64,000 nucleotides of DNA, from NCBI GenBank assembly GCA_002309885.1, contig DBYP01000018.1, positions 86,931 to 150,930 on the forward strand, written 5' to 3'. The notes below the pieces were generated by a model. The model was not told the origin of the DNA, searched no databases, and saw only the letters and a program-made list of their open reading frames with translations. Shown here piece after piece: positions 16,752 to 26,002 of this stretch (its first letter is position 1; each line of letters begins with the position of its first letter). Source of the DNA: Verrucomicrobia bacterium UBA1183 (GTDB lineage Bacteria; Verrucomicrobiota; Verrucomicrobiia; Opitutales; UBA9783). A program made the translations under genes and the position numbers.

Positions 16752-16875
16752 GTGGGGTTTTAGGAAATTAAAGCACGTGTATTATGGGATGTTTACTGAT
16801 TTTCTTAAGTTACTGCGAAAGCGATTTCCCATAAAATCTTTGTCTATTTTGCGTTTTGTGGTAAACTTATAGCCT
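16752..16875 (+). repeat. Diverged duplicate of the region upstream of the 63.5-kb gene
   Basis: About 120 bp aligns with 63357-63478, including the shared GATTTCCCATAAAATCT and GTATT.TG.GAT.TTTACTG blocks. Both copies lie downstream of a MITE. Here no reading frame follows, so this is a remnant. Confidence 0.6.
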
Positions 16876-16880
16876 CTCGG

Positions 16881-16900
16881 CTCAAGTAAACACGCTCTAG
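16881..16900 (+). repeat. Solitary MITE end
   Basis: CTCAAGTAAACACGCTCTAG resembles the family right terminal repeat (CTTATGTAGACACGCTCTA) but has no element body next to it. Confidence 0.45.
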
Positions 16901-16908
16901 TTTTGTCA

Positions 16909-16986
16909 TGGTCGGGTCAGTGAGATTCGAACTCACGACCCCTTGCACCCCATGCAAGTGCGCTATCCAGGCTGCGCTATGACCCG
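16909..16986 (-). tRNA. tRNA-Pro(GGG)
   Basis: A 78-nt cloverleaf with encoded CCA. Acceptor CGGGTCA/TGACCCG, anticodon arm CTTGC-ATGGGGT-GCAAG (anticodon GGG), T-arm GTGAG-TTCGAAT-CTCAC. The body AGCGCAGCCTGGATAGCGCA is typical of bacterial tRNA-Pro. Confidence 0.95.
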
Positions 16987-17174
16987 ATCCTCACATTAAG
17001 AACATCGCTTTTTGGACGACAAGTCAAGTGTTTTTGCCGGTAAATTGTGTTTAAATGTGGATATAAGGATATCTCATAAACGTTTGGAGCGTGTACGAGA
17101 TATTTTAACTGTCTCTGTTTTTTGCTTGATAAATTACGGTTTTTTTTGAACTCTTGAAAGACTGTTGGCACAAA

Positions 17175-18437
17175 ATGAGACAACTATTTTTTATAGGTTT
17201 TGCTTTATTTTTTTTTATTAGATTAGAAGCTGGAACAGGTTTGAGAGATATTTCTGGTGCCGTAAAAAAAACAGAAATGAGCTTTGTATCGTATTTACTA
17301 AGATCTGAAACTATTAAAATACGTTTCCCATCGGACGGTCAGCAGCCAGCTCCAGAGGTTGTGCGTCAGTTTGCTACACCCCAACAGAGTATGTTCCCGT
17401 GGTTTTGGTGCAAGGAGTTTGCTGTGTTATTGAACATTTTCGAAGGCGACATTCCTGAAGAATTTGAAACTTTGATACACAATCCTATAGGGAGGGAGCT
17501 TTTATACCGAATATGTATAGAGCTTCTTAGGGTTAACGATAAAGGGGAATCTTGTTTCCCGGATGGAACCGCTAGAGAGGAAGGAAGTATAAAAAAGGTA
17601 CATTTTGCAAAGTCAGAGGTTACCGAATCTTGTTTTGAAGAATTCTCTAGTTCCGAAGTTTTGTTTTTTAAACTTTTGGAATACTTTTATGAATTGTGTC
17701 CCAAGCGAGGAGTCGAAGTGTTGAAAAATATGCTCTATGCAACTTATGGGGAGACGAAGGTCGAAGAATGGATTGCCTACTACAAACCTCTTTGGGAAAA
17801 CGAAGGAAAGGTTGTTTTGTTTTTATTTATGGGGTTTGGGAGTTCTCCGAGTGTTGAGGGTTATCTTCCGGGAGATGAGCTGTCTTTAGCGCATTATCGA
17901 ACATTGGAACGTTGCCAGGAACGTTTTTATTATGAAATACTTAAACGTGGATATAAAAGTGATTCTGATGCGGTAAATCAAACCTATAAGCTTCATGTAG
18001 CCTTGGAACGTAGAGGAAATGCTTTTGTTGTATATTTAGCCAACGGATTAGCTTCCTCGTGTTTTCAGGTGCTTGATGTTTTTGACATGATATACAAATT
18101 TTTTTATGAAAGCTTAAATTATTTTGAACCTTACCTTCCTCCTGAATTTTCAGGAGCGCAATTTAAAGAAAAGGCGTACGATCGTTGGCATCGTTTAAAG
18201 GAAAGGATGCATTCTTTTTACGCTATAAAGAAACGGCGTCCGTATGCTTGCACGCCAAAAACTCAACATTTGCGGTATGAATTTCATATAAGCATAAAAG
18301 AAGGGGATAAGCTCTTATCTGTTGAACTGTTCGTTTTATCGTACGATTATAGCCAAAATATTTTGTATACGGAGAGTGGCGAAGAATTTTGGGCTCCGTT
18401 CGAAGCTTGGGTCAATCGGTTGCTCAAAGAACTATAA
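17175..18437 (+). CDS. Secreted protein of unknown function
   Basis: A 420-aa protein starting MRQLFFIGFALFFFIRLEAG, a clear Sec signal peptide with likely cleavage after LEA. The mature part is mixed alpha/beta and rich in aromatic residues and Glu/Lys (for example LLEYFYELCPKRGVEVLKNM and WHRLKERMHSFYAIKKRRPY). No family, repeat or catalytic motif is recognised. The start is the ATG at 17175 because the signal peptide begins there; a TTG at 17154 is in frame. No clear promoter is visible between it and the divergent tRNA-Pro. A bidirectional terminator separates it from gapA. Confidence 0.75.
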   Translation: MRQLFFIGFALFFFIRLEAGTGLRDISGAVKKTEMSFVSYLLRSETIKIRFPSDGQQPAPEVVRQFATPQQSMFPWFWCKEFAVLLNIFEGDIPEEFETLIHNPIGRELLYRICIELLRVNDKGESCFPDGTAREEGSIKKVHFAKSEVTESCFEEFSSSEVLFFKLLEYFYELCPKRGVEVLKNMLYATYGETKVEEWIAYYKPLWENEGKVVLFLFMGFGSSPSVEGYLPGDELSLAHYRTLERCQERFYYEILKRGYKSDSDAVNQTYKLHVALERRGNAFVVYLANGLASSCFQVLDVFDMIYKFFYESLNYFEPYLPPEFSGAQFKEKAYDRWHRLKERMHSFYAIKKRRPYACTPKTQHLRYEFHISIKEGDKLLSVELFVLSYDYSQNILYTESGEEFWAPFEAWVNRLLKEL

Positions 18438-18504
18438 AATTCTTCTCGACACACAAAATACACAATAAAAAATTGGCATGGTTATCTCGGTTGCTGTCAA
18501 CAAA

Positions 18505-18535
18505 ACAAAAAACCCTCCGAAGAGGGCTTTTTTTG
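18505..18535. terminator. Bidirectional intrinsic terminator
   Basis: CCCTC-CGAA-GAGGG stem with an A-run upstream and a seven-T run downstream lies between two convergent genes, so it can serve both strands. Confidence 0.85.
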
Positions 18536-18551
18536 CTGTTAAGTAAAGAAC

Positions 18552-19583
<1,032 letters not shown>

Positions 19584-19587
19584 CTAT

Positions 19588-19616
19588 ATTTTAAGTGAAT
19601 AAACTTTTTGTGTAAA
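19588..19616 (-). promoter_or_regulatory. gapA promoter, very short leader
   Basis: Minus strand TTTACA (19616-19611), 17 bp, TAAAAT (19593-19588), 10 nt before the ATG at 19577. The predicted leader is only a few nucleotides. Confidence 0.55.
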
Positions 19617-19633
19617 TGTTTATTTTTAATTTT

Positions 19634-21940
19634 TTACCTCCGCCAAGAGAAAGGATTCCACCAAGAAGATCCGCTTGCTTTGTCCTCTGTTTTTGGGGTA
19701 TCCTCAGCTATTTCTGCTGCAGGCACCTCTTTTGTGGTACCTGGAGAGGACGCCTCTTCACTTTTTGTTTCAGCGGGTTCCTGGGAGCTCGAAGCTCCTC
19801 CAAAGAAGTAATTGTAAGTCGCTTTCCCTGCGTTCCATGCGCCATTGCCAACGATTTTCGCCCCTTCCCAAAAGGCACTCAGGGCATCGCTTTCTCCCTC
19901 TGCGTCTATGGAATAATTAACCACGTTAGGTGTTTCTTTATTTTCTGTTATAGGCGCAGCCTCTTCTGGTTTTTTGTTTTCTATGGTAGGCGTTGCCTGT
20001 TCCGTATCTGCGATAACATTGGGCTGAACGACAGCCTCTTCCACTTTGGTTTCTTTGGGCAAATTCTGTTGCTCGGATATTGTTTTTGAGGTATCTTCGG
20101 CTATTTCTGCTGCAGGAATTTCTTTTGTGGTACCTGTAGAGGATGCTTCTTCACTTTTTGCTTCTGCACCAGGCGCAGTCTCTTCCGGTTTTTTACCTTC
20201 TATGGTAGGTGTTGCCTGTTTCGTATCTGCAATAACATTGGGCTGAACGACAGCTTCTTCCATTTTGGTTTCTTTGGGCAAACTTTGTTGCTCGGATACG
20301 GGAACCTCCGTGGCTTTTTCTGGCGTTGTGGTTACTTCCTTAGCTTCAGTGGATGGTGTTTTGTTCTCTTCTTTGGAAGAGGATCCGAATATCTGTCTTC
20401 CCAAACTAACGGCTTTTCCCCCTACCCACAAAAGACCGTTACCTACAGCCTCTATCGCAGGAGCGGCAGCCTCAACGCCTCTCCCCAATGCTTTGACTCC
20501 TGTAGCTAAAGCATCTGTCGTTTTGTCCATGACCACATCGTAGGTACTGGAACCTTCACCCGCTTTTCGTTCAACAGGCTTTGAAGAAGAGGTAGCATCC
20601 TTTTTTTCATTGGAGAGATTCTGAATATATTCTTCCAAATCCTCTTCCAATTCTGCTTCGATTTTCGAAGTTTTGTTAAGTGAAAGTAAATTCGTAGCAC
20701 ATTCTTTAACCTTTCGAAGACCTTCGCAAAGAGTATTCCCTATAGCTTTAGCAGTATTCTCTATAGCTTTAGCAGTATTCACAATAGTAGCTGTAGTAGC
20801 AGCTTTAACCTTTTCTGGGCCATCCTTAGTGACTGAAGTAAGGTAGCTTTTCCCTGCTTTTGTCAAAATACTTTTTAGCGTGTCCGGCTTCATGCTAAGA
20901 ATATTTCCTTCTCCTTCTTTTGCTAATTCTTCCAAAACATGGGGGATAAAACTTTGTTCTATGGCCAAAGAGACTCGAGTAAGTTTACTATTGTTATAGG
21001 TTGCTTGAAGTTCTTGGAGTTGTTCCTTTAGATATTTTTCCAAATTTTTATCTTTTAAAAGATCGTCCAAACTCAAGTTTTTGACGTCTTTATCTTTATT
21101 TTCAACAAAAATGGACACACCTTTTAGAATAAGTTTTTGGTAAACATCTCCTTTATCTAGAACTTTTGCAACATTTTGGTCTTGTAATACGGTCTCTTTT
21201 AAAAAATTGTCTACGATACCCTTTACACCTAACGTAGTCACCAACTTTTTTGCCACACCTGCAAACTTGCCACATCGCTCATTTAGAATCTTGGGTAGAA
21301 GTTCCGTAAAAAAACCATCAGACAAAGCGCCTAACGTGCTATCAACAATTTTTTGAACATTAGTATTACCGGAATACGCTGCACCAACAATCGTGAGCAA
21401 CCGATCCATAGTCTTGACTTGGTTGTCTCCACCTGGTTGCAACAACAATATTTGGTTGTCTTCGCCTGTTTGCAGCAACAAATCACGAGTGATCCCTATA
21501 AAATTTTTGCAAATTTTCACAGACTCTTTCAAGCCAATTTGCTCAGCTCCCCATTCTACAGCCGTATTGGTTAAGCCCTTAAGAATATTAGGTGCCTTAC
21601 TAACAATCCATTCCTTCCCTGTATTGGGGATATCATCCAGCGCTTTAATGACACCTGGGCTGGCCTGTTTTATTTTTTTTCTTACAGTAGGGGCTAACCC
21701 CTCCTTGATTTTTTGAAATAAAGCATGCCCTGAATTTGCTTGCCAATTACGGAGGCATTTAATTTTTTTGCCAGTTAAGTTGTTGAGCTTCGTGGCTAAA
21801 ACATACTTAATGCCAGGAGAAATTAAATGTTTAACCAATTCCTTAGCTAAATCTTTCTGGTTAGCAGTTAGCGGTTTTAGCTCTATCTTGTCGAAGGGAC
21901 TTGTGGGCTGGGGAGAATTTGTGGAAATTTCCGGACTCAT
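19634..21940 (-). CDS. Large repeat-containing putative type III secretion effector
   Basis: A 768-aa protein with a Ser/Pro/Thr-rich N-terminus (SPEISTNSPQPTSPF) and no Sec signal. Residues ~20-400 are largely helical. The C-terminal ~330 residues are low-complexity Glu/Pro/Thr/Ala with repeated units: LPKETK.EEAVVQPNVIAD occurs twice, and SEEASS.GTTKE.PAAEIAEDT also recurs. Gly/Ala-rich amphipathic stretches (e.g. EAAAPAIEAVGNGLLWVGGK) and a WWNPFSWRR end are seen. Its ATG overlaps the stop of the CesT-like chaperone gene by 1 nt (TAATG), which is the strongest reason to call it a secreted effector. Function unknown. Confidence 0.7.
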   Translation of the reverse strand: MSPEISTNSPQPTSPFDKIELKPLTANQKDLAKELVKHLISPGIKYVLATKLNNLTGKKIKCLRNWQANSGHALFQKIKEGLAPTVRKKIKQASPGVIKALDDIPNTGKEWIVSKAPNILKGLTNTAVEWGAEQIGLKESVKICKNFIGITRDLLLQTGEDNQILLLQPGGDNQVKTMDRLLTIVGAAYSGNTNVQKIVDSTLGALSDGFFTELLPKILNERCGKFAGVAKKLVTTLGVKGIVDNFLKETVLQDQNVAKVLDKGDVYQKLILKGVSIFVENKDKDVKNLSLDDLLKDKNLEKYLKEQLQELQATYNNSKLTRVSLAIEQSFIPHVLEELAKEGEGNILSMKPDTLKSILTKAGKSYLTSVTKDGPEKVKAATTATIVNTAKAIENTAKAIGNTLCEGLRKVKECATNLLSLNKTSKIEAELEEDLEEYIQNLSNEKKDATSSSKPVERKAGEGSSTYDVVMDKTTDALATGVKALGRGVEAAAPAIEAVGNGLLWVGGKAVSLGRQIFGSSSKEENKTPSTEAKEVTTTPEKATEVPVSEQQSLPKETKMEEAVVQPNVIADTKQATPTIEGKKPEETAPGAEAKSEEASSTGTTKEIPAAEIAEDTSKTISEQQNLPKETKVEEAVVQPNVIADTEQATPTIENKKPEEAAPITENKETPNVVNYSIDAEGESDALSAFWEGAKIVGNGAWNAGKATYNYFFGGASSSQEPAETKSEEASSPGTTKEVPAAEIAEDTPKTEDKASGSSWWNPFSWRR

Positions 21941-22335
21941 TATTCAAAATGCTTTAGGGTTGCTTTGTAAAGAAGGCACGTTTCGAAAAATTCCTTCAGT
22001 AGGCGATCAAATTCTTCTTGTGTTATGTTTTCTATCTTTATATTTTTACAAAGCAGTATTTTCTGCTCATTTATATTGAGGCTAAAATGTGCTCCGCGAG
22101 TTAATTGTCCAAAAATTTGTGTTGTTAGTAGGGCTTCGTAAATTTTCTCCCGTTTGTGCTTAGGTATATCGAAAATAGCACAATGGAACCAAGCTTCATT
22201 TTCATGAGGTTCTATCTTTATTTGAAGCAGATCATCATCCATTGATAATACGCTTCCATAAGTGGCATCGTATTCAAAATCCACATCGTTACAATAAACT
22301 TTTACGAATTGTCGCAGTAATTTCTCGAGTTCCAT
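21940..22335 (-). CDS. CesT/SycE-like type III secretion chaperone
   Basis: A 131-aa acidic protein with the class I chaperone layout: helix MELEKLLRQFVKVYC, strands around YGSVLSMDDDLLQIKIEPH and AWFHCAIFDIP, a second helix, strand GAHFSLNINEQKILLCKNI and the closing amphipathic helix EEFDRLLKEFFETCLLYK. Such chaperones bind the N-terminal region of a cognate effector and deliver it to the export ATPase. Recognition is by length, pI, pattern and gene order rather than by an invariant motif, so moderate confidence. It is the first gene of a two-gene operon, preceded by a 21-bp repeat array. Confidence 0.65.
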   Translation of the reverse strand: MELEKLLRQFVKVYCNDVDFEYDATYGSVLSMDDDLLQIKIEPHENEAWFHCAIFDIPKHKREKIYEALLTTQIFGQLTRGAHFSLNINEQKILLCKNIKIENITQEEFDRLLKEFFETCLLYKATLKHFE

Positions 22336-22347
22336 ATTATATAAAAA

Positions 22348-22450
22348 CGGTATATTTTTTTAATTCTACAGTATTTTTTTAAAAAAAAACAGCATTTTTT
22401 AAGTTCTACCGCTTTTTAATTGCATAAAACGGTATTTTACCCTAGTTTTA
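22348..22450. repeat. Five ~21-bp direct repeats filling a divergent promoter region
   Basis: Units start at 22348, 22369, 22390, 22409 and 22430 (lengths 21, 21, 19, 21, 21). Each begins C-N-G-Y followed by an A/T run, for example CGGTATATTTTTTTAATTCTA split by unit. The two-helical-turn spacing would put all units on one DNA face. It lies between the chaperone-effector operon and the divergent 22455 gene. Confidence 0.55.
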
Positions 22451-22454
22451 AATC

Positions 22455-22991
22455 ATGAGTATAACGCTGTTTTCTTGCATTTTAGGCTTTTTTTTGATCA
22501 CTTCGGGTATGATTTGTTTTAAGCTCAAACCTTCGATGGAGCAAACATTTTATCGGTGGTTACGCAATGATTCTTTGGGCATTGTTGTCTTCTTAATTCC
22601 CGCGACTTGGTTTATGATCAAATTGACACAATTGGGCGAAGCGGACTTTGGACAATATAAGAGCTGGTTGCTTTTATTGTTTGGCTTTACCTTCATCGGT
22701 TGTTGTATTTATTGGCGCGATTTTTTAATCGTTCGTGGATTGGCGATGTTGAGCATTATGAGTATCGACGCTTTGTTTAAAATTAGTTACATGAACGAAG
22801 CCATTGTAAGTCCCGCCATCTCGCTTCTTTTCTATATTTGCATCATTATTGCGCTGTATTGCGGATGTTATCCTTATTGCATTCGTAACATTTTACCTAA
22901 AGTTTTTAGCAAAAACAGCCGATATATAAAGTATGTGGGTGTGTTCTGTATTGCCTACGGAATTATCCTGCTAACTTTATCAACACTGTAA
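22455..22991 (+). CDS. Small polytopic membrane protein, unknown
   Basis: A 178-aa, strongly hydrophobic protein with about six transmembrane helices (e.g. SLGIVVFLIPATWFMIKL, WLLLLFGFTFIGCCIYW, ISLLFYICIIIALYCGC). No charged active-site motif or recognised family. It is followed by gmk after 4 nt, so the two are probably co-transcribed. Divergent from the type III chaperone gene with the 21-bp repeats between them. Confidence 0.7.
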   Translation: MSITLFSCILGFFLITSGMICFKLKPSMEQTFYRWLRNDSLGIVVFLIPATWFMIKLTQLGEADFGQYKSWLLLLFGFTFIGCCIYWRDFLIVRGLAMLSIMSIDALFKISYMNEAIVSPAISLLFYICIIIALYCGCYPYCIRNILPKVFSKNSRYIKYVGVFCIAYGIILLTLSTL

Positions 22992-22995
22992 TAAA

Positions 22996-23577
22996 ATGCA
23001 AAAGCTATTATTGATTTTAACCGGAACTTCGGGGAGCGGAAAGACAACACTGTGTTCCCGTTTTTTAAAGGAAATTCCATCAACGGCTCGTGTTATAACA
23101 ACGACCACGCGTTCCCCTCGAAAGGGTGAAGTGGATGGTGTGGATTACCATTTCGAAACGGATGAAAATTTTAGGAAACGAATTACTTCCGGTGATTTCT
23201 TGGAATACGCGGAAGTTTATGGCCATTTTTACGGTACAGCAAAAACAAGTTTGCAGGATGAAGCTTATGCCGAAAAAGATCTCATCATTTGCCTCGATGT
23301 ACAAGGAGCGCAAACGTTAAAAGCAAAGTGGAATGATTCTACAATGGGGCGTCGTCTGATAACTATTTTCGTTAGTCCTGCAAGTTTGGACGAACTACGA
23401 CTCCGGCTTATCAAACGCGGAACCGACAATGCACAGACGATCCAAAAACGCCTTCTAATGGCTGAAACGGAATTGCGCTCCTTACATCGATTTGATTATC
23501 ACTTGTGTAGTCAAGACAGAATACACGACTGGCTCTGCTTGAACCATATCTTCTTTGCTGAGAAAATGCGTATTTAA
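22996..23577 (+). CDS. gmk: Guanylate kinase
   Basis: A 193-aa kinase converting GMP to GDP. P-loop LTGTSGSGKTTLC at ~8-20, the GMP-binding TTTTRSPRKGEVDGVDYHF, the EYAEVYGHFYGT segment and VQGAQTLK are all present, and Arg-rich lid residues (LRLRLIKRGTD) follow. The 3' end overlaps the convergent 23574 gene by 4 nt. Confidence 0.93.
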   Translation: MQKLLLILTGTSGSGKTTLCSRFLKEIPSTARVITTTTRSPRKGEVDGVDYHFETDENFRKRITSGDFLEYAEVYGHFYGTAKTSLQDEAYAEKDLIICLDVQGAQTLKAKWNDSTMGRRLITIFVSPASLDELRLRLIKRGTDNAQTIQKRLLMAETELRSLHRFDYHLCSQDRIHDWLCLNHIFFAEKMRI

Positions 23578-23987
23578 GCAACGTTTTCAAGATAAACCTC
23601 CGAGGATTGTTCTAATGCAGGAACGCCTAGTTGTGATAAATTGAAGAAAGCGAGTCCCAATTTTCCCAAATTGGAATCGCGAGAGCAGGTCAAGATTTCC
23701 TTTCCGTTTTCTTTGAATAAGCAACGACCATGTGGATCGACGGAAACTGAAACCGCCGAATTTGGGCTCTCACGAAATTCGTTTAACAAAGGATCATTGT
23801 TGATGGCTTCCAACAACTCCGCCTTCATTTCAAAAATAGTTTGTTGCGCACGTCCTTTCCTTGACAAACGCTGCATAATTGCTTTAAAATTAACAAAACC
23901 TTGTTCGTTGTTTCTAATCTTACTTAATGTCTGATCCAACAAGGAACAACCGATACTGGATAAGCCGCTAACGATTAAAGGATGCAT
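23574..23987 (-). CDS. Small unknown protein under a sigma-54-like promoter
   Basis: A 137-aa soluble protein (MHPLIVSGLSSIGCSLLDQTL ...), helical in the first 85 residues, then a short beta-rich part (SVSVDPHGRCLFKENGKEILTC). No signal peptide and no recognised family. Its interest is its promoter: a TTGGCATG-N4-ATGCT element 16 nt upstream of the ATG, shared with the lipase, Cys-rich protein and MAF operon. A link to flagellar or secretion functions is inference from that promoter only. Confidence 0.65.
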   Translation of the reverse strand: MHPLIVSGLSSIGCSLLDQTLSKIRNNEQGFVNFKAIMQRLSRKGRAQQTIFEMKAELLEAINNDPLLNEFRESPNSAVSVSVDPHGRCLFKENGKEILTCSRDSNLGKLGLAFFNLSQLGVPALEQSSEVYLENVA

Positions 23988-24002
23988 ACACCCCCATTAT
24001 GT

Positions 24003-24019
24003 AGCATAAATCATGCCAA
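24003..24019 (-). promoter_or_regulatory. Sigma-54 (-24/-12) promoter of the 137-aa gene
   Basis: Minus strand TTGGCATG-ATTT-ATGCT. GG and GC are separated by exactly 10 nt as sigma-54 requires, and the GC is 16 nt from the ATG at 23987. The rest of 24020-24191 is AT-rich with an imperfect palindrome around CCATATGG (about 24163). Confidence 0.65.
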
Positions 24020-24191
24020 CAATCTAAAACGCGATTAATTGATGGAATTTTTTACAAAAATACCCCAAAATCTTCGTTTTTCGTAAATTTTGGCACGAAA
24101 AATTAACGTAGCGGGTGAAAAATTGTCCTTAAAAGAACTTTATCCCTGTGGAAAATTTTTCCATATGGAAATTTTTTCGCAGAAAACGGAA

Positions 24192-24418
24192 TAGTGTTTT
24201 TGCGAGCTAAAAAATTATAAGGAAATAAATATTAAGGGAACTTTTTGAAAAAAGTTCCCTTAAACCCTCAAAAACTTTCATAATTTTGCAACATGGTTGC
24301 AAAATGACTTGGGTGCAGGGCCTCTGTCTTGCTTTTAAGGGAGTTTGAGGGATTTTTTGCAAAAAATTCCTCAAAACTTATTTTTTTATAATTTTTTGTC
24401 TTCTGTAGAGACTTTCTA
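24192..24418 (+). repeat. MITE-like element copy 6 (forward)
   Basis: Left end TAGTGTTTTTGCGAGCTAAA is degenerate, followed by all internal hairpins including TTTTGCAACATGGTTGCAAAA; the right end is TCTGTAGAGACTTTCTA. It ends 8 nt from the aspartokinase-like stop codon. Confidence 0.82.
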
Positions 24419-24425
24419 AGATGCT

Positions 24426-25127
24426 TTATTGAATGGAAGTGCCGGAGCCAGATAAATCGGTGATGCGGAAGGGAACATGGTGTTGTTGGGCAAAAACGAG
24501 AGCTTCTTTTTGGACAACGGGGACGCCTTGTCCAGACAGTTCCAGCATTTGCTTGAAAGATAAGGTTTTGAAGAATTGACCCAAAGGGCCCCACTCAGGA
24601 TGGGTATTGAAAACGCCGGGGACATCTTTTATCAATTCGCAGGTATCCGCCTTGAGTGCGTGAGCTAATAGTATTGCGGTAAAATCAGAGCCTCCGCGTC
24701 CTAAATTGACTAAATTAAGTTTTTTATCCACCACATGAAAGCCGCTGACGATAACGATGCCGTTTTGTAAAGCCGTTTCGTAGGCTATTTTATCGACTTC
24801 ATAATCACCATTTTGTCCTTTCGATAGACCTACGTGGGTACCGCTAAAAATCGTATAGGGAATGCGCAATGCTTCTAAGGCTAATCCCAGCAATGCGCAC
24901 GATTTCTGCTCGCCTAGAGACAGCAATAATTCGCGGGCATAACACGGCGTTAAGGATAGGGCTTCGGCTTCGCGAATCAATTGATCCGTCTTGCCATGCA
25001 AAGCCGATACAACAACTATCATGCGCGGTTCTTTAGGGTAGATCTCTGCCAAATACGCAGCAATTGTATTAAAATCTTTGTCCGATTTCAGCAAACTGCC
25101 ACCGATCTTTTTTATAATGAGGGACAT
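24426..25127 (-). CDS. Aspartokinase-like amino-acid kinase, catalytic domain only
   Basis: A 233-aa protein of the amino-acid kinase fold. IIKKIGGSLL at the start, VVVSALHGKTDQLI, NLGRGGSDFTAILLAHAL and the aspartokinase-like CELIKDVPGVFNTHP are present. Aspartokinases phosphorylate L-aspartate at the head of the Lys/Met/Thr/DAP pathway, but this protein lacks the C-terminal ACT domains that give feedback inhibition and is about half the usual 400-450 aa. It starts directly after the plsY stop and is in one operon with it. It could be an unregulated LysC or an amino-acid kinase of other specificity. Confidence 0.75.
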   Translation of the reverse strand: MSLIIKKIGGSLLKSDKDFNTIAAYLAEIYPKEPRMIVVVSALHGKTDQLIREAEALSLTPCYARELLLSLGEQKSCALLGLALEALRIPYTIFSGTHVGLSKGQNGDYEVDKIAYETALQNGIVIVSGFHVVDKKLNLVNLGRGGSDFTAILLAHALKADTCELIKDVPGVFNTHPEWGPLGQFFKTLSFKQMLELSGQGVPVVQKEALVFAQQHHVPFRITDLSGSGTSIQ

Positions 25128-25697
25128 TTAAAAACGATTCTCTTCGCCTCGCCACAAACGGATCAGATTGGATTTATGGCGCAAGATAACAAAAAGGGTT
25201 AAAAAGAGCAACGGTAGCGCATGGTAACGTGAAGCTTCTACGCCATAAAAAAGGCAGCACAGCGGTAAAAGTGACATAACAAAGCAGATGGAAGCAACGG
25301 ATACATAGCGCAACAGTTTAAATAGAACAAACCATACGAGCAACCCTGAAAGCAGAGGTAGTGGCATTAATAAAAACAACCCGCCAATCAAGGTCGCAAC
25401 GCCTTTGCCGCCTTTGAAGTGGATCCAAAGCGAATAGCTGTGTCCCAATAGGGCGCCTAATAACGTCAGGTAGGGCGCATTCCAAAAAGCACCCAAAGCG
25501 ACGGCCAACATACCTTTTGTAGCATCCAAAATAAAAACCGCATAACCGGCTCTTTTACCTATAGAACGCAATACATTGGTAGCCCCCGGATTGCCACTGC
25601 CCACATCAAAAATACAAACGCCATGCGCTTTGGCAACCAAAACGCCGAAAGGGATAGAACCCAAAAGATAACCCAAAACGAAAGTTATTAGCAACAT
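25128..25697 (-). CDS. plsY: Glycerol-3-phosphate acyltransferase PlsY
   Basis: A 189-aa inner-membrane enzyme using acyl-phosphate to acylate glycerol-3-phosphate, the first step of phospholipid synthesis. Conserved GYLLGSIPFGVLVAK, the GSGNPGATNVLRSIGKRAG loop, and HIHFKGGKGVAT-type motif (seen as WIHFKGGKGVATLIGG) are present with about five membrane segments. ATG 25697 (MLLITFVLGYLLGS) is chosen because a promoter has its -10 box 6 nt upstream; the TTG at 25715 falls inside that promoter. Confidence 0.93.
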   Translation of the reverse strand: MLLITFVLGYLLGSIPFGVLVAKAHGVCIFDVGSGNPGATNVLRSIGKRAGYAVFILDATKGMLAVALGAFWNAPYLTLLGALLGHSYSLWIHFKGGKGVATLIGGLFLLMPLPLLSGLLVWFVLFKLLRYVSVASICFVMSLLPLCCLFYGVEASRYHALPLLFLTLFVILRHKSNLIRLWRGEENRF

Positions 25698-25703
25698 GAA
25701 ACC

Positions 25704-25732
25704 ATCTAAAGACAATTCTCCAAACCAATCAA
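25704..25732 (-). promoter_or_regulatory. plsY promoter, predicted leaderless
   Basis: Minus strand TTGATT (25732-25727), 17 bp, TTAGAT (25709-25704), 6 nt to the ATG at 25697. Confidence 0.5.
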
Positions 25733-25764
25733 TGTTAAAAAATTACATTTTGTAAGTTCAAGCT

Positions 25765-25986
25765 TATAGCGTGGCTAAAGGCGTTGAAATGTTATAATTT
25801 TGAGAGATTTTTTGTAAAAAAATCCTCAAACTCCCTTAAGAGCAGGGCAGCGGTCTTGCACCCATTTATTTTGCAACACTGTCGCAAAATTATGAAAGTT
25901 TTTGAGGGTTTAAGGGAAGCTTTTTTCAAAAAGTTCCCTTATAAGTTATTCTTTTATAATTTTCTATCTTTCGTAGACGTGTTCTA
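25765..25986 (-). repeat. MITE-like element copy 7 (reverse)
   Basis: Left end TATAGCGTGGCTAAAGGCG (mutated terminal repeat), internal AGCAGGGCAGCGGTCTTGC and TTTTGCAACACTGTCGCAAAA, right end TCGTAGACGTGTTCTA intact. Confidence 0.82.
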
Positions 25987-26002
25987 AAATAAAACTTGCG
26001 AT

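Noticed and set aside
17165..17182. Sigma-54-like TTGGCAC before the 17175 gene
   Set aside because: The position of the -12 GC reads GA, and the predicted transcription start would fall inside the gene.
19616..20543. Several open plus-strand frames opposite the effector
   Set aside because: They are antisense shadows of the low-complexity Glu/Pro/Thr repeats.
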